DNA of 14,910 nucleotides from JBBDWZ01 sp050732575 (GTDB lineage Bacteria; Gemmatimonadota; Gemmatimonadetes; Longimicrobiales; RSA9), in the NCBI GenBank assembly GCA_050732575.1, contig JBOHRF010000108.1, positions 1-14,910 of the forward strand. Reading direction: 5' to 3'. This document shows, in pieces, positions 6,487 to 13,169 of this stretch (within the stretch, counting starts at the first letter, position 1; every line of letters starts with the position of its first letter). A program made the position numbers and the translations under genes. The notes under the pieces were generated by a model that ran no database searches, was not told the origin of the DNA, and saw nothing but the letters and a program-made list of their open reading frames with translations.

Positions 6487-7890
6487 TCAGTTGGTTTTCA
6501 GGTAGGTCACGTCGTACAGTGCCTCGCAAAGCTTCGTGCCGCTCGTGAACAGAATTTCGTTGAGGATCTGCCCGGTCAGGTTGATCGGCGGCCCCATGCG
6601 CCAGTTGCCCGTAATCGTCTCCCGCAGGATGGAAGGCGGCGTTGGAATCGTGGTCTGGCCGACGCCCGTCCAGGTGCCGGTGACCTGATCGTACGGACCG
6701 CTCACCAGCGCAGTGGACTGGAGCCTGAGCAGATTGGGCGAGCCGATAACCACCGCGATCGGTCCCGGATTCGAGATGGTGGCGGGGAACGTTCCGGGCG
6801 CGCAGGTATCGGTGCGTTTCGTCCCGCTCAGGCTATAAGTACCGCCGATGACATTCAGTTGCGGGAACTGGACTGGCACCACGTTGATGGTGACGTTCGT
6901 CGTGCCGATGGCGCCGCGGCTGTCCGTAGCAGTCAGGCGGATCGTGTGCAGGCCTGGCGGGAACGTGCGGCTCACCGCGTTGCCGTTGCCGAAAACCGTA
7001 CTCCCGAGGCTCCAGGCCAGGGCGGCGCCGGTGAGTGCCCCATCTTCCGGGTCGCTCGCCTGGCCCAGGAAGGTCACGAGCTCGCCCGCGTTGAAAACGG
7101 CACCGTTCACAGGCACGGTAATAACCGCGGTGGGCGCGCGATTGTTCGAAATCACGTTCAATACGGCATCGGCGCCAAACTGCCTGCCCTTGATCTGACA
7201 ACGGATCGCGCTGGTGCCGATATCGAGTCCGAGGGCGCGGCCATTCTGGTCTACGCTGGCGACGCTGGAATTGGAGGTGGACCAGTCGAATTCTTGGTTG
7301 GGCAACACTGCACCCGTGGCCGCGTCGCGGACGGTACATACATACTGCTGAGAGTCACCGATTCGGATCGTTGCAGGTGTCGGATCGATCCCGACCAGCA
7401 GATTGCCCAGCACCGTTACTCGGGCACGGCCGGGAGGCTCACCGAACGGAATGTTGGCCGCGTGGATGGCCTCGATGATTGCCACCCCGGGCGACACACC
7501 GGTTACCTGCATCTCGACGTACGCATTCCCGGGAGCATCTGTCCCCTTGAGCGGCAGGAAGTCTGGGCTCCCCGGCATGTGCAGAATTGGACTCGATACC
7601 GCCGCGACACCGGGCGCCGTCGAAGTCAGGAAAAGCGAGAATGTGGACAGCCTATCGAGGATCTTCTGGTCCTCCAGGTTATCACGGCTGTTAACTTCGA
7701 CTTTCAGGGTCACGGTTTGACCCACATCGATGGTGATCTCGGACGGTGAAATGCCTGTGACCCAGGGTTGGTTGTCCGATAACGCAGTGGTGCCCGCAGC
7801 GATGAGTTCAGCAAGGAAATCACAGCCGGGCATTAGTGAACACGAGACGAGAGCAAGAGCCCGGAACGCGCGTTTGTGAGTCATTTTCAT
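6487..7890 (-). CDS. Surface lipoprotein with Ig/PKD-like domains
   Basis: A 467-aa protein with a lipoprotein signal (LMPGC, Cys23). Residues about 44-160 begin 'GISPSEITIDVGQTVTL', typical of bacterial Ig-like (BIG2) domains. Residues about 163-247 look like a second such domain (GIDPTPATIRIGDSQQY, later WSTSNSSVASVDQNG). Residues about 252-338 are PKD/cadherin-like (NRAPTAVI, SDPEDG, LTATDSRG). The final 130 residues (TYSLSGTKRTDTCAPGTF onward) form a beta-rich domain I cannot name. Such proteins are adhesins, surface scaffolds or binding modules; no catalytic motif is visible. I chose ATG 7890; ATG 7884 and an earlier start at 7917 are in frame, but the signal fits the later starts. It is first in a two-gene operon and divergent from the SARP regulator. 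Confidence 0.85.
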   Translation of the reverse strand: MKMTHKRAFRALALVSCSLMPGCDFLAELIAAGTTALSDNQPWVTGISPSEITIDVGQTVTLKVEVNSRDNLEDQKILDRLSTFSLFLTSTAPGVAAVSSPILHMPGSPDFLPLKGTDAPGNAYVEMQVTGVSPGVAIIEAIHAANIPFGEPPGRARVTVLGNLLVGIDPTPATIRIGDSQQYVCTVRDAATGAVLPNQEFDWSTSNSSVASVDQNGRALGLDIGTSAIRCQIKGRQFGADAVLNVISNNRAPTAVITVPVNGAVFNAGELVTFLGQASDPEDGALTGAALAWSLGSTVFGNGNAVSRTFPPGLHTIRLTATDSRGAIGTTNVTINVVPVQFPQLNVIGGTYSLSGTKRTDTCAPGTFPATISNPGPIAVVIGSPNLLRLQSTALVSGPYDQVTGTWTGVGQTTIPTPPSILRETITGNWRMGPPINLTGQILNEILFTSGTKLCEALYDVTYLKTN

Positions 7891-7926
7891 GTTTCTCAAC
7901 CTGGAATCGGGGTGCACACGGTAGCA

Positions 7927-7969
7927 GGTTAACCCGTTCGTTTCATCCGATTCTCATCCGGAGTCATCC
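7927..7969 (-). promoter_or_regulatory. Triple TCATCC direct repeat, candidate SARP operator and promoter
   Basis: TCATCC occurs at 7943-7948, 7954-7959 and 7964-7969, spaced 11 and 10 bp, so all lie on one face of the helix. Read towards the lipoprotein operon, these are three GGATGA units. The last ends 10 bp before TTAACC (7927-7932), a plausible -10 element. OmpR-fold SARP activators are known to bind direct repeats of about 11-bp period just upstream of the -10. A fourth copy, TCATCCG, is at 8031-8037, nearer the regulator gene. Confidence 0.5.
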
Positions 7970-8108
7970 CGCTGGCCGCTCGCACCTTGAAGCAATCCAG
8001 CAGGGCGTTGCGGGCGTATCTTGGACGGGCTCATCCGAATCCCTGCGCCAGCAGGTAGATTCGTGAGCGATGTTCACCCGCAGCTCACGCCGCGAGATCG
8101 GCGGTCCC

Positions 8109-10976
8109 ATGATCACACTGCGAATGCTCGGTGGCCTGTCACTCGACGGGCTGGCCGCGCTCCCCGAACGCGTCAGCCAGCGCCGCCGCCTCGCCGTTCT
8201 TGCACTACTCGCCAGCGCGCCCGGGCGCACCATGAGTCGCGACCGACTGATGCTGCTGGTATGGCCCGACGCCGACACACAATCCGCCCGACATCGGCTC
8301 TCCTCCGTTCTGTACGACCTGCGCAAAGCACTGGGTACGGACGGACTGGTCACGCGCGGCGAGGACATCTGGCTCGACCCGGAGCGGGTCAGGACCGACG
8401 TCGCCGAGCTGGAGGTAGCGCTGGCTGCGCGCGACTGGGAGCGTGTGGCCGCGCTGTATCAGGGGCCGTTCCTGGACGGATTCCACCTGAGCGATTCGGT
8501 CGATTTCGCGAATTGGGTGGATGGCTGGCGCGACCGGCTGGCCCGCGATTTTGCGAATGCCATGCTGGTCGGCGCGGAGGAGCGGCTAAACGCCGGTGAT
8601 TCGACCGCCGCTGCCGCGCTGCTGAGGCGCTCAGCAGTGGCCGATCCCTACAATGCGCGGGTTGCACTCCGGCTCATGGAAGCGCTGGTTGCGGCCGGCG
8701 ATCGAACCGGCGCCTTGCGACAGGCCGCCGTGCACGGTGCGCTGCGCCGCCGCGAGCTGGATGCCGAGCCGGACGCCGACATAGCACAGCTCGTGGCGGA
8801 ATTGAGCGCCGAGCCTGTACTCCCCGTGCTGACGCCGCCGCCGGTGCCGGACGCAGCGACGCATGCACCTCTGCGCGTCAACGCGCGAGGAAGCACAGTC
8901 GGTCGCGTACGCGCGTCTCGCTGGCTGCTGGCCGCGGTCCTCCCGGTTGCGGTGGTCATCGCGCTCAAGCTGAGCCGCAACACCCTTTCCGCGGCGGAAT
9001 CGGTTCCGGTCCGCATCGCGGTGTTTCCGTTCGAGGTCCGCGGTAGCAGCGAGCAGCAATACCTGGCCGAGGGAATGGTCGACCTGCTGAGCACCAACCT
9101 GGACGGCGCCGGCGAGTTGCGGGCCGTTGATCCGTACGCGTTGCTCATGCAGGTCGGAACCAGCACGGGTGTCGCCACCAGGGCAACGCGCGCGCGCGCC
9201 ATCAGCCAGCGACTGGACGCGAGCCACTACGTCCTGGGCAGCGTATTCGCGGAAGATGGCCGCTTGCGCATCGTGGCGGCGCTATACTCCAGAAACGCCG
9301 CGCTGGCACAAGCGCGTGCGACGGTGGATGGCTCGCCCCAAAACATCCTGGAGCTGGTGGACCAGTTGACCACGCGCCTGCTCGCCGCTTCCTTCTCGGC
9401 GCCGACGGAACGCGTGCGCAGTGTGGCTGCGCGCACTACCAGCTCGCTCCCCGCGCTCAAGGCGTATCTCCAGGGCGAACGTGACTTTCGCGCCGGCCGT
9501 TTCGTGTCGGCCATCGAAGGCCTGGAGCAGGCCACGACACTCGACTCCACCTTCGCGCTCGCGCACTATCGTTTGAGCCTGGCCACCGTCTGGGCTGACC
9601 AAAACGGCGCATCGGCGGAGCTGTCCGATCAGCGCGCGCTGCGCCACGGCGCACGGCTGTCGTCACGCGACCGAATGCTGGTCGAGGCACACATCGCATG
9701 GCGGAAGGGCGATGCGGTCGCGGCCGAGCGTCTCTACCGTCAGGTCGTTGCGCTGCATCCGGACGAAGTGGAAGCGTGGCAGCAGCTGGGTGAGACGCTG
9801 TTCCATTACAACCCGCAGCGCGGCCGCGCCGTGCGTGAGGCGCGTGCGGCGTTTGCTGCCGTGATCGGGCATGATTCCGCGCACTGGGGCGCGCTCTGGC
9901 ACGCCGCGCAGATCGCTGCACTCGAGCGGCAATGGCCGCGGCTGGACTCGCTGGCAGCGCGCATGCTCGCGCTGCAACCCGACCCCGAGCGAGAAGCGGA
10001 TGTGCATGCGCTGCAAACTTTCGCGCGCGGCGATAGCGCGGCCGTGGCTCGCTTGATCGATGGCCAGAGAGGCGCCGAGTCGCTGCGCCTGTTCACCATG
10101 GGCTGGCGCGCAGCTGTCTTCGCCGGAAACATCAATGCCGCGGCGGAAGTGTTTCGACTCCTCACGCAGGGCCACCGCGCTGACTGGGAAAAGCAGCTCG
10201 GTCGCATCGCACTCGGACACGTGCACCTGGCGCACGGTCAGCTGCACCGTGCCGATGATGCAATGCGCTCGGGTGCTGCGCCCGCGGAAGCCATGCAGGC
10301 GCGAGCGATTCTTGCCGCCTACGGCGTCGTCCCGGGGCACGAGGCGACGCTGGACTCGTTGCGCAACGCGCTTGCTCACTGGTCGGCAACTGCGCACCAG
10401 GCTGGCCATCCGAACGCGCGCAGCCATCGACGCATCAGTGGTCTCTACCTGGCCGGCCTGCTCAGCATTGCAAATTCGGATTCCGCGTTCGCGCTGGCTC
10501 GCGCACGCGCGCTCGATATGCAACCACAGACGCAGCTCGAGTCGCCCCGCTTTTTCGCGGCTGCGTTGCGCGCGCATGTTGCCCGGCACGCGGGCCGCGC
10601 CCAGGACGCGTTGCGAATGCTCGAGGCTGCCTCGGATTACAACATCTGGTTCGGCAACCTCGTGTCGGCACCGGCCACAGGTCGGCAGCACGAGCGCTAC
10701 GCTCGCGCCGAGCTCCTGTTCGAGCTGGGACGATACGAGGAAGCGATCGGCTGGTATGCATCGTTTGGCGAGCACACCATCTACGACCTGGCGTACCTGC
10801 CGCTCGCGCATTACCGCCGCGCCGAGATCTATGAGAAGCTGGGCAAGCCTGCGCAGGCCAGCGCGCACTACCGCGCATTCATCGATTTCTGGCGCCACTG
10901 TGACCCGGAGCTGCGGCCGCGCGTGCAGGAAGCCGAACGGCGCATCACCAGACTCGAAACATTCGTATCGCCCTGA
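8109..10976 (+). CDS. SARP/BTAD transcriptional activator with membrane anchor and TPR sensor region
   Basis: A very large regulator (955 aa). Residues 1-95 form an OmpR-type winged helix (SQRRRLAVLALLASAPGRTM, then ARHRLSSVLYDLRKALG). Residues about 96-235 are the BTAD domain of SARP activators (ALYQGPFLDGF, RRRELDAEPD). A single hydrophobic segment at about 271-287 is a probable transmembrane helix, which would leave the DNA-binding part inside. Residues 301-430 begin IAVFPFEVRG and resemble the TolB-like/adenylate-cyclase-associated domain seen between such anchors and TPRs. From about 445 to the end there are TPR-like helical repeats. This layout is frequent in Gemmatimonadota. I chose ATG 8109 because the family begins 'MI.LR.LGG'; 8070 is an alternative. 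It is divergent from the lipoprotein operon. Target genes and signal are unknown. Confidence 0.92.
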   Translation: MITLRMLGGLSLDGLAALPERVSQRRRLAVLALLASAPGRTMSRDRLMLLVWPDADTQSARHRLSSVLYDLRKALGTDGLVTRGEDIWLDPERVRTDVAELEVALAARDWERVAALYQGPFLDGFHLSDSVDFANWVDGWRDRLARDFANAMLVGAEERLNAGDSTAAAALLRRSAVADPYNARVALRLMEALVAAGDRTGALRQAAVHGALRRRELDAEPDADIAQLVAELSAEPVLPVLTPPPVPDAATHAPLRVNARGSTVGRVRASRWLLAAVLPVAVVIALKLSRNTLSAAESVPVRIAVFPFEVRGSSEQQYLAEGMVDLLSTNLDGAGELRAVDPYALLMQVGTSTGVATRATRARAISQRLDASHYVLGSVFAEDGRLRIVAALYSRNAALAQARATVDGSPQNILELVDQLTTRLLAASFSAPTERVRSVAARTTSSLPALKAYLQGERDFRAGRFVSAIEGLEQATTLDSTFALAHYRLSLATVWADQNGASAELSDQRALRHGARLSSRDRMLVEAHIAWRKGDAVAAERLYRQVVALHPDEVEAWQQLGETLFHYNPQRGRAVREARAAFAAVIGHDSAHWGALWHAAQIAALERQWPRLDSLAARMLALQPDPEREADVHALQTFARGDSAAVARLIDGQRGAESLRLFTMGWRAAVFAGNINAAAEVFRLLTQGHRADWEKQLGRIALGHVHLAHGQLHRADDAMRSGAAPAEAMQARAILAAYGVVPGHEATLDSLRNALAHWSATAHQAGHPNARSHRRISGLYLAGLLSIANSDSAFALARARALDMQPQTQLESPRFFAAALRAHVARHAGRAQDALRMLEAASDYNIWFGNLVSAPATGRQHERYARAELLFELGRYEEAIGWYASFGEHTIYDLAYLPLAHYRRAEIYEKLGKPAQASAHYRAFIDFWRHCDPELRPRVQEAERRITRLETFVSP

Positions 10977-11007
10977 CCACGTTCCACGTCGAACCCCCTG
11001 AGCGCCT

Positions 11008-11124
11008 GTGCGTCTGCCATCGCGGTTCCTGCTTCTGCTGTTGTTAATACCGGCTGGTTGTCAGGATGCAGGGAATGAAAACCAGCCGCCGCCGAGGAAG
11101 AACGAAAGAGATCGCATACGCTGA
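11008..11124 (+). CDS. Possible tiny lipoprotein (or frameshifted remnant)
   Basis: A 38-codon frame starting GTG 11008 reads as a strong lipoprotein signal: an Arg-containing start, six leucines, then IPAGC with Cys18 as the lipidated residue, followed by QDAGNENQPPP and a basic tail. It begins 31 bp after the SARP stop, on the same strand. There is no good ribosome-binding site. An overlapping frame (ATG 11066 to TGA 11224, 52 codons) continues with protein-like sequence, EDLATDQIINTRLVNGNN and onwards. The original gene may therefore have been a lipoprotein of roughly 70 residues, now frameshifted near 11100. Entericidin-like small lipoproteins of about 40 aa do exist, so an intact tiny gene is also possible. 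Confidence 0.4.
   Translation: MRLPSRFLLLLLLIPAGCQDAGNENQPPPRKNERDRIR
11051..11088 (+). other. Stem-loop, 9-bp perfect arms
   Basis: CGGCTGGTT (11051-11059) pairs exactly with AACCAGCCG (11080-11088) across a 20-nt loop. It lies inside the tiny lipoprotein frame and has no T-run after it, so it is not a standard terminator. It could limit read-through from the SARP gene or stabilise an mRNA end. Confidence 0.5.
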
Positions 11125-11324
11125 GGATCTGGCCACCGATCAGATTATCAATACGCGGCTGGTCAACGGGAACAATCTGGTCAGCGCGGCGGGCCGTCCG
11201 GACCTGGCGGTGAATGGCGCGTGAACGGCGAGGATGATCTCGTGGCCGTGGCTGTTCACAACTCCACACGCCTGGCCAATGTTTTCCTCAGACTGTCCGA
11301 TTGCCCGATTTTGGTTGCTCTTGA

Positions 11325-11355
11325 ACAACAGTTGTCACAGGCAACATTTTGCCTG
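11325..11355 (+). promoter_or_regulatory. Tandem palindromes upstream of the MarR-GNAT gene
   Basis: Two palindromes stand side by side. ACAACAGTTGT (11325-11335) is perfect around a central A. CAGGCAA-CATT-TTGCCTG (11338-11355) has 7-bp perfect arms. They lie 14-44 bp before the chosen start of a MarR-domain gene. MarR proteins bind palindromes of this size and usually regulate themselves, so an autoregulatory operator is likely. TTGAAC at 11322-11327 could be a -35 box overlapping it. Confidence 0.45.
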
Positions 11356-11368
11356 CCCATGCCACCCA

Positions 11369-12079
11369 ATGCCCATCAGCCGGATCTTTCGCGACCTGGC
11401 ACGCATGGACGTGCGCGCGCAGCGGGCCGAGATCGCCTGCCGCAATACCAGCGAGATGCACTGCATGCTGCTCACGGAGCTGGGCCGGAGCGGTCAGCTG
11501 CCCATGAAGGACGTGGTTGCTCGTCTCGAACTCGACAAGGGTTGGGTGAGTCGTGCGGTGGAGCAGCTCGTCCAGGAGGGCCTGGTGCGGCGCGTATCGG
11601 GGCCTCTCGACCGGCGCACGGTCGTGATCTCTCTGACTGCGACAGGCCGGCGTCGGTTTCAGGCACTGGAGACGATGCTGGACGCGCAACTCGCGGTCGC
11701 GGCCTGGATCGGCGTGTTGTCCTGCCCGCTGCTGGTCGCCGAACGGGAGGGTTGCGTACTGGGCTGGGCGCGGGCCTTCGAGTACCGCTCACGCGCGGCC
11801 TACTCCGGAGTGCGCGAGTTTTCCGTCTACGTTGCGCAGGTTGCGCGCGGTGCCGGCATCGGCCTGGCCCTGCTGCAGGCACTGATCGTGGAGTGCGAGC
11901 GCCTGGGACACTGGAAGCTCCTGAGCCGCATCTTCCCCGAAAATCACGCATCGCTGGCGTTGTGCCGGCATCTCGGCTTTCGCGAAGTAGGCGTTTACCA
12001 GCGACATGCCCGGCTCGATGGCGAGTGGCGCGACGTCGTCATCGTGGAACGACTCCTCGGACGCGCGGCTGCATCATGA
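11369..12079 (+). CDS. MarR-type regulator fused to a truncated GNAT acetyltransferase domain
   Basis: A 236-aa fusion. Residues 1-106 form a MarR winged helix: MKDVVARLELDKGWVSRAVEQL (46-67) is the recognition helix region, followed by the wing with D81-R82-R83 and LTATGRRRF. Residues 113-230 match the GNAT family of phosphinothricin/ArsN-type acetyltransferases: PLLVAEREG, FSVYVA (151-156), the acetyl-CoA loop R160-G-A-G-I-G165, then KLLSRIFPEN, LGFREVGVY and WRDVVIVERL. The first GNAT strand and helices (about 50 residues with the usual YN.GI..R.ATFET region) are absent. The MarR domain also lacks its last dimerisation helices. The junction is near 'ALETMLDAQ'. ATG 11369 is chosen by MarR homology; upstream codons in this frame are not protein-like. 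Full-length MarR-GNAT fusions are known; whether this shorter one acetylates anything is doubtful. Confidence 0.82.
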   Translation: MPISRIFRDLARMDVRAQRAEIACRNTSEMHCMLLTELGRSGQLPMKDVVARLELDKGWVSRAVEQLVQEGLVRRVSGPLDRRTVVISLTATGRRRFQALETMLDAQLAVAAWIGVLSCPLLVAEREGCVLGWARAFEYRSRAAYSGVREFSVYVAQVARGAGIGLALLQALIVECERLGHWKLLSRIFPENHASLALCRHLGFREVGVYQRHARLDGEWRDVVIVERLLGRAAAS

Positions 12080-12336
12080 TTGAGCCCATCCTCGCCTACA
12101 CACTCTGGCACTGGCGGCGCACGGACATCGACCGGGGCACGTACGAAGAGCGGCATCGTGCCTTTCACGCGGCGCTCGATTCGCCAGCGCCCGGTTTCAG
12201 GTGGTCATACGCCTCGCGCATCACGGGTGCGTCCTGGGCAAATCAGGGTGGCGAAGCGTATCAGGATCGCTACCTGGTGGACGGGTGGGAAACGCTGGCG
12301 CGCCTCGACGTGGCTGCGATAACACACTCGCGTTGA
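12076..12336 (+). CDS. 86-aa protein, translationally coupled, probably C-terminally truncated
   Basis: The start ATG shares ATGA with the stop of the MarR-GNAT gene (12076-12079), so the two are translated together. The sequence is soluble and compact, starting MIEPILAYTLWHWRR and rich in Trp and Tyr (ASWANQGGEAYQDRYLVDGW). It looks like the N-terminal half of a longer conserved protein that follows this kind of acetyltransferase. It ends abruptly with LDVAAITHSR just as an unrelated hairpin-rich element begins (about 12320). I infer that the element cut the gene and supplied the last few codons. Function unknown. Confidence 0.7.
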   Translation: MIEPILAYTLWHWRRTDIDRGTYEERHRAFHAALDSPAPGFRWSYASRITGASWANQGGEAYQDRYLVDGWETLARLDVAAITHSR

Positions 12337-12702
12337 GCGCGATCCGCGCGAGCGGAAACCTGCCAACCGCTTCGTCCGCGCAGCGCGTTTGTGCAATTAA
12401 CCGCGCCCAGCGCGGCCAGGGCGCCGCGGCTGGGCGTAACGGCGCCGAGCACAGGCGTCTTGCGGACGAAGTTCGCAGAGCGAGCTTTCTTCGCAAAAGC
12501 GAATGCAGTTTGTGGCGCATGACGGGCGTGACGCGCAGCCGGCACGCACGCCCAGCGGCCTGACTCGACTCGCCATTCCAGCGCCCCGTCCGCCGGCGCA
12601 CTCTCGGCGCCATGGTCACCCCACCGCCGACGCGCACCGGCTGGGCCGCGCCACACGGTCCCTTCCCGCACCCTCGGGCACCCCGCGGCCCGACGGCCTA
12701 GC
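12337..12702. other. 366-nt gene-free stretch with hairpin-forming element
   Basis: No coding sequence is convincing on either strand. Besides the long inverted repeat listed separately, there are small perfect hairpins: CTCGCG/CGCGAG (12327-12352) and TTCGC-AAAA-GCGAA (12490-12503). From about 12520 on, the sequence is C-rich and low in structure, and it leads into the transposase remnant. Confidence 0.5.
12363..12476. repeat. Long imperfect inverted repeat, attC-like
   Basis: CTTCGTCCGC (12370-12379) is the exact reverse complement of GCGGACGAAG (12462-12471). Outside these arms, TGCCAAC (12361-12367) faces GTTCGCA (12471-12477), complementary at six of seven positions with the AAC/GTT triplets that attC sites always keep. 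Inside, further blocks pair imperfectly (TGTGC/GCACA, CGCCCAGC/GCTGGGCG-like), giving a ~110-nt hairpin with bulged bases. Size and shape fit an integron attC site lying 25 nt after a stop codon, as in a gene cassette. The flanking 7-mers deviate from the RYYYAAC/GTTRRRY consensus, so this is a candidate only. Confidence 0.45.
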
Positions 12703-12995
12703 CGCGTCTACCGCCGCCGCAAGCCCACCGCCACCTCCACCCTATCGTGCAGCATCACCTCGAGACCTTTTTGGCCGTCGCCGCCGAGACCGATCCTTTC
12801 GGCGCGGGCATGCCCGGCTGGGTGGAGGACGACTTCCGCGCCTATTTGCGCTGCGGCATCCTGGCCCACGGCTTCGCTCGCATTCGCTGCGACGCATGTG
12901 CCGCCGAGCGCGTGGTCGCCTTCGCCTGCAAGGCCGCGGCGTCTGCCCCTCCTGCAACGCGCGCCGTAATGGTGGAGGTCGCCGCCAGGGCAGAC
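12703..12995 (+). pseudogene. IS91-family transposase, N-terminal remnant with frameshifts
   Basis: The frame from GTG 12747 reads VQHHLETFLAVAAETDPFG, then VEDDFRAYLRCGILAHGFARIRCDACAAERVVAFACK. This is the zinc-binding N-terminal domain of IS91-family transposases. The expected continuation, GRGVCPSCNARR, is in another frame because one G is missing near 12930. An extra A near 12967 then restores the first frame for 'MVEVAARADLF', after which similarity stops. A third break near 12740 separates an upstream YRRRKPTAT segment. Only about 80-90 of some 400 residues remain, and the catalytic tyrosine region is absent, so it cannot be active. Confidence 0.8.
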
Positions 12996-13062
12996 CTCTT
13001 TAAGCCAGTCTCGTTAACGGGCCACCGTCCGCCAGCGTGCCGAACCTGTCGTTTGGATTTCC

Positions 13063-13123
13063 AGGCCACGAGCGGTTACGCGGGACAGTTGATACATTTT
13101 GTATCTCACGCACAGCAAATTGC
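13063..13123 (+). repeat. 60-bp dispersed repeat, copy 2
   Basis: This is the second copy of the repeat at 3462-3521, in the same orientation. It has the same GATACATTTTGTATC palindrome (13091-13105) and the same GAGCGGTTACGCGGGAC lead-in. It lies about 70 nt after the IS91 remnant and about 47 nt before the start of the TPR gene, so it may also supply or disturb that gene's promoter. Confidence 0.85.
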
Positions 13124-13169
13124 CGGCATTGGCCCGGACCCGGTGGCTAGCCCAAGCTCTATCTAAATC

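Noticed and set aside
6481..7749. Long open frame (422 codons) on the plus strand opposite the Ig-like lipoprotein
   Set aside because: It mirrors a clear lipoprotein gene; its translation is rich in Arg, Gly and Asp with no fold-like pattern, as expected for an antisense shadow in GC-rich DNA.
9663..10898. 411-codon minus-strand frame inside the SARP gene
   Set aside because: It lies opposite well-formed TPR repeats, has no start signal and reads as random Arg/Cys/His-rich sequence.
11221..12336. 371-codon frame covering the MarR-GNAT gene and the 86-aa gene
   Set aside because: Only its last 86 codons look like protein; the rest is an out-of-frame reading of the MarR-GNAT sequence. The true start is the ATG at 12076.
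12503..13003. 166-codon frame over the IS91 remnant as an intact gene
   Set aside because: It contains only the CPSCNARR part of the zinc domain; the rest is Pro/Arg-rich noise from the wrong frame.
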